Source: Rhodopirellula sp. SM50
Lineage (GTDB): Bacteria; Planctomycetota; Planctomycetia; Pirellulales; Pirellulaceae
Length of the DNA stretch: 64,000 nt
Assembly: GCF_002289565.1 (NCBI RefSeq)
Contig: NZ_NTFY01000077.1
Span: 1-64,000, forward strand
Direction: 5' to 3'
Part shown: in pieces, positions 19,571-28,763 of the stretch
Numbering within the stretch: the stretch's first letter is position 1
Layout of the letters: each line of letters begins with the position of its first letter
Program-made: the position numbers and the translations under genes
Notes under the pieces: generated by a model
Databases searched by the model: none
Seen by the model: only the letters and a program-made list of their open reading frames with translations
Told to the model about the DNA's origin: nothing

Positions 19571-20217
19571 GAAATCAGGGCTTGCAACCCCCTACCGCGA
19601 CGCATATGCTCCGAATCTCCAGGTTGCGAGCAAATTATCACCGCGACGATGGCACGGATTCGTGCCGCGGTTTCTCAACTTGGCGTATTTGGCTTGCGAT
19701 TGCTCGCCAGTTTAACAGTTATTTTTGGAAACGCAGGTGTTCATTCCCACCTGCGTTTTCTTTTTGCCTGTCGCGTAACGCGCCGCAAACAACTTAGCGT
19801 GCGTGACCCCAATGGCACCGGCAAGCGTGTTGGTGTGCAGGCTTTAGCCGCCCACTGTCGCTGCGTCGCAGCGACCGGGAATCGCCTAAAGGCTAAACAC
19901 CAACGATTGCCGAACCTCTTGTAGCGGCCCCCTTTTCCGCTCCGCCCACACTCCGATAGCGGCGTTTCGCAGTTCGACGTATTCTAACCGCTGCGCGACT
20001 GTCACGGAGCGAAGCAATGTCCTCTCCCGTCGCGGATTGATGATTCGGTTCTCGACCGTCAACGACCTCCTCAAGCATTCCCCGTCGGCGCACCCCAACG
20101 CCGACCGCTCGGTCTTTCGGCGGAACGAGAAAGGCGGCCGAACCCACCGATCCGACGACCGCTGCTGCCTTGCGTTTCAGTCACCCGACAAGTCCTTTTC
20201 TCAACGAGGTGATAGCT
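19571..20217. other. Long intergenic region upstream of the ammonium transporter
   Basis: No gene is supported in 647 bases. It holds a palindromic repeat at 19827-19905: arms gttggtgtgcaggctttagc and gcctaaaggctaaacaccaac enclose the perfect hairpin gtcgctgc-gtc-gcagcgac (19857-19875). A second hairpin at 19727-19757 (gaaacgcaggtgt...cacctgcgttttc, then TTTTTG) could be a terminator. The remainder presumably carries the amtB promoter. Confidence 0.55.
19827..19905. repeat. Palindromic intergenic repeat ('TTGGTGT..AGGCTTTAGCC')
   Basis: Left arm 19827-19850 and right arm 19873-19905 are inverted copies with a perfect 8-base-stem hairpin between them. This sequence type recurs in planctomycete genomes; only this copy was noticed here. 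Confidence 0.65.
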
Positions 20218-21639
20218 GTGAGTAGGTGGAGACTTTGTTTTGCGATCTCGATCCTGGGATCGCTTTTCCTGCTGGGCCCGATGGGTGCCGCGCTGGCCCA
20301 GGAGGCGACCGAGACAACCGCGTCGCCGGCGGGCATGACCGATGAACAAATCGGAGACGGGCCGCTGGCCGCCCACAACGCGTGGATGCTGATCTGCTGC
20401 GCATTGGTTCTGTTCATGACCGCGCCGGGGCTGGCCATGTTTTATGGCGGCTTGGTGCGGCGCAAGAACGTGTTGAGCGTGATGATGCAGTGCATCTTCT
20501 TGATGGGACTGATGACGGTGATCTGGGCGATCTATGGCTATTCGCTCGCCTTCGGCGGATCCGGCGGCTGGATCGGCAACACCGACTACCTGTTCATGAA
20601 CGGGGTGCAACGAGAATGGAGTGAAGCGCTCGGCAAGCCGGTCACACCGATGGAAGGCAGCATTCCGCGACTCACCCACATGTTGTTTCAAGGCATGTTC
20701 TTCATCATCACCCCCGCCCTGATCTGCGGCGCGTTCGCCGAGCGGATCAAATTCAGCGCGATGGTGATCTACTCGATCCTGTGGGGCACGCTGGTCTATT
20801 GCCCGCTTTGCCATTGGGTCTGGGACGGTGGGCCGCTGGCCTATGGCGAAGGCAGCATCATGGGCGGCGCGCTCGACTTTGCCGGCGGCACCGTCGTCCA
20901 TATCTCCAGCGGTGTGTCGGCGCTGGTCGCCGCGATCCTGATCGGACCTCGCATGGGATTCCCCAACGAGCCCTTCCAGCCGCACAACCTGACCTACACC
21001 GCACTCGGTGCGGCGATGCTGTGGGTCGGCTGGTTCGGATTCAATGCCGGCAGCGAATTGCTAAGCGATGGACTCACCAGCAGCGCGTTCGCAGTCACAC
21101 ACTTTTCCGCCGCCGCCGGCGCGTTCGCCTGGGCCATGACCGAGTGGATCGTGTTGGGCAAACCCACGGTCCTGGGCGCGAGCAGTGGTGCCGTTGCGGG
21201 GCTGGTGTGCATCACACCGGCTGCCGGATTCGTCCAACCCATGCCGGCACTGGTCATGGGTCTGGTCGCGGGGATCCTCTGCTACCTGGCGTGCAGCAAG
21301 CTGAAGCACACGCTGAAGTACGACGATGCCCTGGATGCCTTTGGCGTCCACGGCGTCGGCGGAACAGTCGGTGCCGTCTTGACGGGCGTGTTCGCCAGTC
21401 GCGCGTGCTGGGATGTCAGCGGAAACGGTACCAAGATCGGGCTGCTCGAATCCGGCAGTCCCGCGCTACTGATCGGGCAGATCGTTGCGGTCTTGATCAC
21501 GTTCGCCTTCGCAGCGATCGGAAGCCTGATTTTGCTCAAGCTGATCGACATCGTCATCGGACTTCGCGTTCCGGCCGAGAGCGAACAACGCGGGCTGGAC
21601 ATCACCGATCACGGTGAAGAGGGCTATATGTTCGCGTAG
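20218..21639 (+). CDS. amtB: Ammonium transporter (Amt/MEP/Rh family)
   Basis: A 473-residue inner-membrane channel for ammonium. After a signal peptide ('LCFAISILGSLFLLGPMGAALA') come about 11 membrane segments. Family signatures are visible: 'GLAMFYGGLVRRKNVLSVMMQ' early, the central 'DFAGGTVVHISSGVSALVAA', and the pore His in 'DAFGVHGVGGTVGAVLTG'. GTG at 20218 is chosen since GAGGTG precedes it by seven bases and it begins the signal peptide. No glnK lies next to it, which is unusual for amtB. Nitrogen-dependent regulation is expected but no promoter was identified. Confidence 0.93.
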   Translation: MSRWRLCFAISILGSLFLLGPMGAALAQEATETTASPAGMTDEQIGDGPLAAHNAWMLICCALVLFMTAPGLAMFYGGLVRRKNVLSVMMQCIFLMGLMTVIWAIYGYSLAFGGSGGWIGNTDYLFMNGVQREWSEALGKPVTPMEGSIPRLTHMLFQGMFFIITPALICGAFAERIKFSAMVIYSILWGTLVYCPLCHWVWDGGPLAYGEGSIMGGALDFAGGTVVHISSGVSALVAAILIGPRMGFPNEPFQPHNLTYTALGAAMLWVGWFGFNAGSELLSDGLTSSAFAVTHFSAAAGAFAWAMTEWIVLGKPTVLGASSGAVAGLVCITPAAGFVQPMPALVMGLVAGILCYLACSKLKHTLKYDDALDAFGVHGVGGTVGAVLTGVFASRACWDVSGNGTKIGLLESGSPALLIGQIVAVLITFAFAAIGSLILLKLIDIVIGLRVPAESEQRGLDITDHGEEGYMFA

Positions 21640-23053
21640 GACCGACGACACGAAACAGCATGCCGATCGCGGCGGTGACCAACAGGGTTGCCGCCGCGAT
21701 TTTTTGCGCCGTCCCCACACCTGCGCCCACACCCGCAGCGACTCCGCCGTCTGCCCCAGCGGAACCGATCGACTCGGCGACACTGCCCCACAAAAACGAC
21801 CCCGTGGACATCGAGAGCGCCAGCGCCGTCAAGTAACAGCTCATTCCCCGCGCCCGCATGCGACTGGGCAACGTGATTTGGGCGGCCGTGTTGAGGGTCG
21901 TCAGCGTGACCATCCAGCCGCAGCCCATCACCAGCGTCGCCACCACCACGACCCAGCGCTGTGTCGAAGACCCCATGACCGCCAGTCCGCCGGCAAACAC
22001 CAGCATGGCCAAAGCGATAGTCGCGTCGCCGCCGAAACGCCGCTGCAACACCGGCAAGAAACGCGCCGCGATCAACGCCCCGCCGCCGACGCAGGTGACC
22101 AACACTCCAAACCCGTCGGCGCCCCAATCCAATCGCTGGCGGGCCACCAACGGTAACAGCCCCCACAGCGCGCTGGCCGGCACGACGAACAGCCCCAGAC
22201 GCACCAAGACGTGTCGCATCTGGTGATTGCGATAAACGTACCGCAGACCCTGGTACAACGATTTTCGATACGACAATCCACGCGACGATTCGCGTCCCTG
22301 TCGGCGCCACATCAACAACACCACGATCACGCCGGCAAACGAGATCGCATTGAAGGAAAACGCGATCCACGATCCCGCGATGGCAACCAACGCGCCCGCG
22401 ATCGCCGGACCGGCAGACCGCGCCAAATTAAAATTAATACTGCCCAACGCGATCGCGCGCGACAACTGCGGCCGTGGCACCAACTCGGGAATCGACGCCT
22501 GCCACGTGGGGACGTGCAACGTCAGCCCCAACCCGATCAAGAACGTCAGCCCCAGCAACAGCCAGCTGGTCATCACGCCGGCCGCGGTCAGCGCCGCCAG
22601 ACTCGCCGCGGTCAACAACATCAGCACCTGGGTGGATAACAGCAACCGGCGTCGATCAACCCGATCGGCCAGCACGCCGGCGGGAATCGCCAGCAAGACG
22701 ATCGGCGTCGCCATCGCCGTCCGCACAGCGGAAACCATCTGCGGCGAGGCGTCCAGGTCGGTCATCAACCAACCCGCGCCGATTTCGTGCATCCATGTGC
22801 CGACGTTGGAAACGAACGACGCGATCCAGAACGAACGATATATCGGGTTGCGCAGCGGCAACCAGGGCGAGCCGTTATCTTCACCGACCTCGCCATCGCT
22901 TTGTCGCTCCACGCCGTTTGTCGAGACCGGGTGCCGATCGCCCGCTCGATCAGGCTCAATCGACGGCGCCTGCGTCGAGACACCCGTCGCCTGGTGAATG
23001 ACCTGGGAACAGGGTTCGGAGAACTCGTTCGTTTCGTTTCGCACGTCTTCCAT
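21602..23053 (-). CDS. MFS exporter (EntS/DHA3-like)
   Basis: A 483-residue major facilitator with about 12 membrane segments. It begins with a hydrophilic N-terminal tail of about 50 residues, then 'NPIYRSFWIASFVSNVGTWMHEIGAGWLM', the signature of the DHA3/enterobactin-exporter-like group. The cytoplasmic loop 'GVLADRVDRRRLLL' is the A-motif. The likely role is export of a small molecule; the substrate is unknown. The start at 23053 (MEDVRNETNEF) keeps a promoter gap with the divergent HAD gene; in-frame GTG at 23143 would overlap it. Its 3' end overlaps the amtB 3' end by 38 bases, convergently. Confidence 0.85.
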   Translation of the reverse strand: MEDVRNETNEFSEPCSQVIHQATGVSTQAPSIEPDRAGDRHPVSTNGVERQSDGEVGEDNGSPWLPLRNPIYRSFWIASFVSNVGTWMHEIGAGWLMTDLDASPQMVSAVRTAMATPIVLLAIPAGVLADRVDRRRLLLSTQVLMLLTAASLAALTAAGVMTSWLLLGLTFLIGLGLTLHVPTWQASIPELVPRPQLSRAIALGSINFNLARSAGPAIAGALVAIAGSWIAFSFNAISFAGVIVVLLMWRRQGRESSRGLSYRKSLYQGLRYVYRNHQMRHVLVRLGLFVVPASALWGLLPLVARQRLDWGADGFGVLVTCVGGGALIAARFLPVLQRRFGGDATIALAMLVFAGGLAVMGSSTQRWVVVVATLVMGCGWMVTLTTLNTAAQITLPSRMRARGMSCYLTALALSMSTGSFLWGSVAESIGSAGADGGVAAGVGAGVGTAQKIAAATLLVTAAIGMLFRVVGPTRTYSPLHRDR

Positions 23054-23147
23054 CACTACACCATCGCACCAGATCAAATTTCCGAACAGGGGCCCAAACA
23101 GGGGCCCAACTGCATCTCGCCAACCGACAACCATTCCGAACACGCCG

Positions 23148-23840
23148 ATGAACGCTTACGACTGGATCCTTTTTGATTCCACCGGCACCCTGTTGACCCC
23201 GGATCCCGAGCCGGCACGGGCGTATCACGCCGCCGCCGTCGCCCTAGGCAGTGAACATTCGTTTGAAGAAGTACGTCAGAACCTGATAGCCGCCATGAAA
23301 CGCCATTTTTTTGGCGACACCGTCGACCAGCCGACCGACGAGGAGGCCGAGCGACGGCGGTGGCAGCGGATCGTCGCCGACACGATTCGTGATTTACCGC
23401 CGGATTTACCGCCGGGCGATCTCGACGGCTTTGCTGGCGACGACGTGTTCGGTTCGCTGTGGAACCACTTCGCTTCGGCCGACGCCTGGCGGTTGTATGA
23501 GGATGCCCTGCCCGCCCTCGAGCGACTGAAATCCAAAGGGTACGCGATTGCGGTCGCCTCCAATTTCGACCTGCGCTTGCGGACGGTCTTGGAAGGAATG
23601 GGGATCACGCATCATTTCGACGCCGTCTTGATCAGCAGCGAGCTCGGTTGGTCCAAACCCAACACACGTTTCTACGACGCAGCCGTCACTCGCATCGGGA
23701 TCACCGATCGCTCCAGGCTGCTGATGATCGGCGACACCAAACGGGGCGACGTGGATGCCGCCCGACAAGCCGGTCTGGATGCCCGGTTGCTGGTGCGGGA
23801 CCGGCCTGACGCGTTGCTTCGCTTGACCAATGATTTGTAG
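23148..23840 (+). CDS. HAD-superfamily hydrolase
   Basis: A 230-residue HAD phosphatase-like enzyme. Motif I is F-D10-S-T-G-T: the nucleophile Asp is kept, but the second acid of DxD is replaced by Thr, as in dehalogenase- and phosphonatase-like members. Motif II is 'AVASNFD', motif III 'LGWSKPNTRFYDAA' and motif IV 'MIGDTKRGDVDAARQAGLDA'. An alpha-helical cap lies between residues about 20 and 95. Likeness to the HDHD3/REG-2 group is evident. The ORF is open further upstream, but the ATG at 23148 begins motif I. The substrate is unknown. Confidence 0.88.
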   Translation: MNAYDWILFDSTGTLLTPDPEPARAYHAAAVALGSEHSFEEVRQNLIAAMKRHFFGDTVDQPTDEEAERRRWQRIVADTIRDLPPDLPPGDLDGFAGDDVFGSLWNHFASADAWRLYEDALPALERLKSKGYAIAVASNFDLRLRTVLEGMGITHHFDAVLISSELGWSKPNTRFYDAAVTRIGITDRSRLLMIGDTKRGDVDAARQAGLDARLLVRDRPDALLRLTNDL

Positions 23841-23930
23841 GCCGTCGTCAATGGCCGCCCTGATCCATGTCACGAAAGTGAAATCACGCACCTGGCAGGT
23901 GGGTCGAAGGAAGCGAGGGGAGGTCGATCT

Positions 23931-24033
23931 TTAGGTTTTAGCGGCAGGGCGCGAGCCCTCCGGTTCGTCATCGTTGCCAAAACACCGCGAAAGACCGGAG
24001 GGCTCGCGCCCTACCGCTAAAAAATGCTTCACT
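23931..24033. repeat. Family A palindromic repeat, copy 4
   Basis: Inner arms agcggcagggcgcgagccct and agggctcgcgccctaccgct, then taaaaaatgcttcac on the right only. It lies between the convergent HAD and tyrA genes. A family B fragment (gtcgaaggaagcgaggggagg, 23903-23923) abuts it on the left. Confidence 0.8.
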
Positions 24034-24889
24034 CGCTGGCTTCCTTGCGTGCCTTGGCCTCGTCCAGCCAAGACTTCAGCGCCGCCATATCGCCCCTGGC
24101 CAACATTTCCCGCAGCGATCCCAGCGCATCGGAAAAATGATCCAGTTGGCCCAAGATGGCTTCGCGATTGTGCACACAGATGGCCGTCCACATCGTCGGG
24201 TCTCCGGCCGCCACGCGGGTCATGTCTCTCCATCCGCTGCCGACCAGCGGCAAGCATTCGTCATCGACCAGGCTGGCCAACAGCGATGAAACCAGATGCG
24301 GCACATGACTGACCGCAGCCAACCGTTGGTCATGTTGCTCGGGCGACATCGAAAGAATGTCGCCGCCCGTCTGCATCCAAAACGCGGCGACCCGATCCAC
24401 CGCCACGGCCGGCGTGTAATCGCCGGGCGTCATGATCACCAACTTGCCTTCGAGCAACGTCGCAGTGGCGTTTTCGACCCCGGTCTTTTCCGATCCCGCG
24501 ATCGGATGGGCGGCGACGAATTTCCGGGCCAGCGACGGTGACTGCGCCTCGATCTCGGCAACGATCCGGGCCTTCGTGCTGCCGACATCGGTGATCAACG
24601 CGTCGTCACCCAACACTTGATCGGCTGCGATGGCCAGTTCAACGATCTTGTCGACCGGAGAGGCGACGACGACGACGTCACTGCCACGACACGCCGCCGC
24701 GATCTCCGTGAATCCTTCGTCGACCGCGCCGGCCTCGATCGCCGCACGACAACTTGATTCGCGTCGACTGTAGCCGACGACATGAACCCCACGCCGCCGC
24801 AACGCCATTGCGACGCTGCCGCCGAGCAGCCCGACACCGAGGATCGAAACGCGTCGGAGCCACGCCGGTTTTTCAGGAAGCGTTTGCAT
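24029..24889 (-). CDS. tyrA: Prephenate dehydrogenase
   Basis: A 286-residue enzyme that oxidises and decarboxylates prephenate to 4-hydroxyphenylpyruvate in tyrosine synthesis. The NAD fold is at the N-terminus: 'SILGVGLLGGSVAMALRR'. It is followed by 'DVVVVASPVDKI', 'ALITDVGSTKARIV' and the substrate-site 'KFVAAHPIAGSEKTGVENA' with its catalytic His. Length fits monofunctional TyrA without chorismate mutase or an ACT domain. It begins one base after the ribBA stop (TGA-g-ATG), so the two are probably translationally coupled. Confidence 0.93.
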   Translation of the reverse strand: MQTLPEKPAWLRRVSILGVGLLGGSVAMALRRRGVHVVGYSRRESSCRAAIEAGAVDEGFTEIAAACRGSDVVVVASPVDKIVELAIAADQVLGDDALITDVGSTKARIVAEIEAQSPSLARKFVAAHPIAGSEKTGVENATATLLEGKLVIMTPGDYTPAVAVDRVAAFWMQTGGDILSMSPEQHDQRLAAVSHVPHLVSSLLASLVDDECLPLVGSGWRDMTRVAAGDPTMWTAICVHNREAILGQLDHFSDALGSLREMLARGDMAALKSWLDEAKARKEASE

Positions 24890-24890
24890 C

Positions 24891-26141
24891 TCAGCCCAAA
24901 TCCGGCAATTGATGGCCCATCTTGGATCGTTTCGTTTCCAGGTAATTCTTGTTGTGCTTGTTCACCGGCGTCACGATCGGCACTTGATCGACGAGCTTCA
25001 AATCGTAGCCGCGCAGATTAAACGCTTGTTGTTTCTTGGGGTTGTTGGTCAGCAAACGAACTTCGCTGATGCCCAGATCCTTCAAGATCTGCAACCCGAC
25101 TCCGTAATCACGCATGTCGGCTTTGAAACCCAGCGCGTGGTTTGCTTCGACGGTGTCCATCCCTTGGTCTTGGAGCGCGTAGGCGCGAATTTTCTGGGCC
25201 AGTCCGATCCCGCGTCCTTCCTGGGGCAGATAAACGAGCGCGCCGCGACCTTCGGCGGCAATCATCTCCAGGGCCATTTCCAACTGATCGCCACAATCAC
25301 ATCGCAGCGACGCAATCAGATCGCCGGTGAAGCAACTGCTGTGCATCCGAACCAGCGGTGGCGTTTGACCTTCGGCCTGCTGGGACAGTTCACCGAGTGT
25401 CAACGCGATCGGTTCTTGATCTTCGAAATCGACCGAATAGACGATGATTTGAAACTCGCCGTACTTGGTCGGTAACGTCGCCTGGGCAGCGCGGTTGACC
25501 AATTTTTCGCTCACGCGGCGATGCGCGATCAGTTGCTCGATGCTGATGATCTTGAGCGAGTTTGCCTTGGCGATGGCGATCAATTCATCGCGTGTGGCGC
25601 GGTCACCGGATTGGTTCAGGATTTCGCAAAGCACCCCGGCGGGCTGCAAACCGGCCATCCGCGCCAGATCGACCGCCGCTTCGGTGTGCCCGGCGCGACG
25701 CAACACGCCTCCCTTTTTTGCGATCAATGGATAAACATGCCCGGGGCGGACGAAATCTTCGACCTTGCAATCCGGCGACGCGATCCGCAGAATCGTCTCG
25801 CTGCGTTCGGCGGCCGTGATCCCGGTGCGCGCGGTCGCGATGTCGATTGGAGTGACGAAGGCCGTACGCAGCGGCGCGTTGTTGTCCGAGACGACGGGAG
25901 ACAACTCCAATCGCTTGCCGACTTCGGGCAGGATCGAAACGCACAATTGGCCGCGACCACCGAGCATGAAATTGATCGTCTCGGGAGTCGCCTTTTCGGC
26001 CGCACAAATGAAGTCGCCTTCATTTTCACGATCCTCCGCATCGACGACGATCACGACCTCGCCTCGTCGCACTGCCTCGACCGCCGCAGGGATGGAATCC
26101 AGGGAAAGGTCTTCGCCGGATAGCGAATCATTGAAGGGCAT
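24891..26141 (-). CDS. ribBA: Bifunctional DHBP synthase / GTP cyclohydrolase II
   Basis: A 416-residue cytosolic enzyme for two early steps of riboflavin synthesis. The N-terminal half (about 15-215) is 3,4-dihydroxy-2-butanone-4-phosphate synthase, with 'DAEDRENEGDF', 'RAGHTEAAVDLARMAGL' and 'GVLCEI'. The C-terminal half is GTP cyclohydrolase II, with the zinc ligands in 'SSCFTGDLIASLRCDCGDQ' and the active-site 'YLPQEGRGIGL'. The ATG at 26141 starts the conserved N-terminus; the open frame upstream overlaps the divergent esterase gene and is not used. It is the first gene of a ribBA-tyrA operon. Confidence 0.95.
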   Translation of the reverse strand: MPFNDSLSGEDLSLDSIPAAVEAVRRGEVVIVVDAEDRENEGDFICAAEKATPETINFMLGGRGQLCVSILPEVGKRLELSPVVSDNNAPLRTAFVTPIDIATARTGITAAERSETILRIASPDCKVEDFVRPGHVYPLIAKKGGVLRRAGHTEAAVDLARMAGLQPAGVLCEILNQSGDRATRDELIAIAKANSLKIISIEQLIAHRRVSEKLVNRAAQATLPTKYGEFQIIVYSVDFEDQEPIALTLGELSQQAEGQTPPLVRMHSSCFTGDLIASLRCDCGDQLEMALEMIAAEGRGALVYLPQEGRGIGLAQKIRAYALQDQGMDTVEANHALGFKADMRDYGVGLQILKDLGISEVRLLTNNPKKQQAFNLRGYDLKLVDQVPIVTPVNKHNKNYLETKRSKMGHQLPDLG

Positions 26142-26238
26142 CGTGTGGCTTGGGGTGTCAGTGGGTCGGATGGTGGAGGGTCTGGTCGGTCCATTATTAT
26201 ACGGATGATGGCCAATTGCCCAATGAGCGGACCGATTG

Positions 26239-27261
26239 ATGAGACGACAGCAGACCAGGAAGCGACCCATTTGCGTTTTGGCGGGTGCTTGCAGTGTGTT
26301 TGCCGGCATTTGCAGCGGCGAAATTGCGGCGATTGCCGCAGACCCGGCGGGCCCGCCGAAACCGCCGGCCGCGGCAGAATCGGCCCCGGTGCGCCCCAAC
26401 GCGACCGCGTTTGAGGTCAAAAAGATCGCGGATTTGCGTTTTTGCGGCGCCGAAGGTGATGAGTTGGGCAGCGCGAGCCGCTGCGACGTCTATCTGCCGC
26501 AACCCAAAACGCCATCCCAGCAGGCGTCCGGGGCGGCCCCCGATCGTCGCTGGCCGGTGGTGCTGGTCGTCCACGGAGGCGGCTGGGCGACCGGCGATAA
26601 ATGGACGATGGAGCGTCATGCCCGGGATTTGGCGGGAAACGGTTTTGCCGCCGTCGCGATCAATTATCGGCACGCCCCGAGTTCAAAATTTCCCGATCAA
26701 GTCGATGACGTGCGGTCGGCTCTGGTCTGGATCACCGAGAACGCCCCCACCTACCACTGGGACACCGAGCGCGTCGGTCTGTATGGCTATTCCGCCGGCG
26801 GCCACCTGGTTTCGCTGGTCGCCACACTGGCCGATGAACCCTGGCAATCCGTTCGTCAGACGACGTCTTGGCCGCAGCAAGACGAACGTTGGAAAAAGCT
26901 CCCGTCGATCGGTGCCGTTTGCATCGGTGGCCCGCCGACGGACTTTCGGCAACTGCCACCGGACAACACGTCGCTCGCGTTTTTCCTGGGCGGATCGCGA
27001 CGCGAGCTGCCGAACGTTTACACCGCCGCTTCGCCGATCTGTTTTACCTCTCCCCAAGACCCACCGTTTCAAATCATCCACGGCGAAGCGGATTGGATCG
27101 TCCCGATCAACAACGCCAAAACGTTTCACCAGGCGCTGGTCGATGCCGACGTCGAATCGTCGCTACACACCCTGCCAGGCGACGGCCACCTGTTTGCGTT
27201 CCTCAGCCCCAAGCTGACCGATTGGATGCTCGATTTTTTCAAGCAGCAATTGTCGAAGTAG
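26239..27261 (+). CDS. Secreted alpha/beta hydrolase (BD-FAE/HSL-like esterase)
   Basis: A 340-residue esterase-like protein with a signal peptide ('PICVLAGACSVFAGICSGEIA'). The catalytic signatures are in order: oxyanion 'VVHGGGWATGDK', nucleophile G-Y-S-A-G-G, acid in 'IHGEADWIVP' and His in 'LPGDGHLF'. It is close to the BD-FAE/esterase-lipase group that removes acyl groups from polysaccharides. The ATG at 26239 directly follows an in-frame TTG. It is divergent from ribBA. Export to the periplasm or outside is inferred. Confidence 0.88.
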   Translation: MRRQQTRKRPICVLAGACSVFAGICSGEIAAIAADPAGPPKPPAAAESAPVRPNATAFEVKKIADLRFCGAEGDELGSASRCDVYLPQPKTPSQQASGAAPDRRWPVVLVVHGGGWATGDKWTMERHARDLAGNGFAAVAINYRHAPSSKFPDQVDDVRSALVWITENAPTYHWDTERVGLYGYSAGGHLVSLVATLADEPWQSVRQTTSWPQQDERWKKLPSIGAVCIGGPPTDFRQLPPDNTSLAFFLGGSRRELPNVYTAASPICFTSPQDPPFQIIHGEADWIVPINNAKTFHQALVDADVESSLHTLPGDGHLFAFLSPKLTDWMLDFFKQQLSK

Positions 27262-27563
27262 GGCATGCTGTGCATGCCGAGTAGGGCATGCTGTGCATGC
27301 CGATCATCACGCACGCCGTGACGTCCATCGCACCTCCCAGCACGCGGCGTCAGCCAGTGGCGCGTGATCCTGGAACGCGATGCCGGTCTCACTCGTTCCA
27401 AGGCTCCGCCTTGGAACGCGATGCCGGTGTGGCTCTGCCACACGCGGTCCGCGGCCGAGAGGCGGGAGCCTCCGAAGCAATGTGTTCCCAGGCGGAGCCC
27501 GGGAACAAGAAGACAAGGAGATGCCGGTCGCTTACCGGCGTGCTGATTCAATCAACAGCTTGC
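27262..27563. other. Intergenic region built of short palindromic repeats
   Basis: No gene is supported. It contains two tandem copies of 'gtagggcatgctgtgcatgccga' (27259-27303), a palindrome cgttccaaggctccgccttggaacg (27394-27418) also found at 148-164, and related 'ggcggagcccgggaac' fragments. Confidence 0.6.
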
Positions 27564-28763
27564 TCACGCGTCCCGCTGGGAGGCCGCGTCGATCGCGCGG
27601 GCCAGATCGTCGCGCAAGTCTTCAAACGACTCCAACCCCACCGACAAGCGGATCAATCCGTCGGTGATGCCGAACCGGGCACGATCGGCGGCGTCATAAC
27701 TGGCGTGGGACATCGTTGCCGGTTGCTCGATCAACGATTCGACCGCCCCCAGGCTGACCGCCAAGTGAAACAGCTTGGTCGACTCGCACACCGCCGCGGT
27801 TTCCTCGATGCCCGCATCCAACTCGAACGTCACCATCGCTCCGAATCCGCCGACGAGTGTCTTGCGCGCCAACTCATGTTGCGGGTGACTTTCCAGCCCC
27901 GGATACAGCACCGTGCGAACCTTCGGATGTTGCTCCAGCCACCGTGACAAGGCGAGCGCGGTTTTTGACTGTTCCCGGATCCGCAGATCCAACGTTTTCA
28001 GTCCACGGCTGACCAGGAAACAGCTCAAGGGATCCAGCACCGCGCCGGTCGCGTTTTGGATGAAGTAGAGCCGATCCAACAGCTCTCGATCGGCCACCGC
28101 CAGCGTGCCGCCCAAGCAGTCGCTGTGACCGCCCAGGTACTTGGTGGCCGAGTGCATGACGATGTCGATGCCGTGTTCCAGGGGTCGCACCAGCGCCGGC
28201 GTTCCGAAGGTGTTGTCGACGCCGATGATCACGCCGCGTTCTTTCGCGATCGACGCCAACGCCGACAGGTCGGGGATCGTCAGCCGCGGGTTGCCGATCG
28301 TTTCCGCCCAAATCAATTTCGTCCGATCGTTGACCGCCGCGGCGACGGCGGCGGGGTCGGTCATGTCGACCAGCGTGACATCGATCCCGCTGCGATTGCA
28401 GATCTTGTGCAGCAATCGATACGCACCGCCATACAGGTCGCACCCGGAGACGACATGGTCACCGTTTTCCAACAGCATCGTGACGCAGTGGATGGCGGCC
28501 ATGCCGCTGGAAAACGCCAACGCACCGACGCCCGACTCCAGCGACGCCAGTGTGGTTTGCAGATTGCTTCGCGTCGGATTGCCGCTTCGCGAATAGTCGA
28601 ACTGGCCCCACTCGCCCGCGGCGGGCTGGCGAAACGTGCTGGCCAAATGGATCGGCGGGACGACCGCACCGGTCGCCGGATCGATTTCATTGCCGACATG
28701 AATCGCGCGGGTGCGGAAAGAGCTCTCGCCCGCCGACACCTTGTGTCCGTCCTGATCACTCAT
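27564..28763 (-). CDS. Cys/Met-metabolism PLP enzyme (cystathionine gamma-synthase/lyase type), second copy
   Basis: A 399-residue fold-type I PLP enzyme. The PLP lysine lies in 'MHSATKYLGGHSD'. Other signatures are 'YSRSGNPTRSNLQTTLASLE' near the start, 'DNTFGTPALVRPLEHG' and the C-terminal 'AVSLGAVESLIEQPATMSH'. Family members make or split cystathionine or take sulfide onto activated homoserine. Its start overlaps the stop of the upstream homologue by four bases (ATGA), so the two are co-translated. The exact reaction cannot be decided from sequence. Confidence 0.9.
   Translation of the reverse strand: MSDQDGHKVSAGESSFRTRAIHVGNEIDPATGAVVPPIHLASTFRQPAAGEWGQFDYSRSGNPTRSNLQTTLASLESGVGALAFSSGMAAIHCVTMLLENGDHVVSGCDLYGGAYRLLHKICNRSGIDVTLVDMTDPAAVAAAVNDRTKLIWAETIGNPRLTIPDLSALASIAKERGVIIGVDNTFGTPALVRPLEHGIDIVMHSATKYLGGHSDCLGGTLAVADRELLDRLYFIQNATGAVLDPLSCFLVSRGLKTLDLRIREQSKTALALSRWLEQHPKVRTVLYPGLESHPQHELARKTLVGGFGAMVTFELDAGIEETAAVCESTKLFHLAVSLGAVESLIEQPATMSHASYDAADRARFGITDGLIRLSVGLESFEDLRDDLARAIDAASQRDA

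Noticed and set aside
23054-23143. Longer start for the MFS exporter (GTG at 23143)
   Set aside because: It would almost overlap the divergent HAD start and leave no promoter; the added residues contain a repeat (GPLFGPLFG) atypical of the family.
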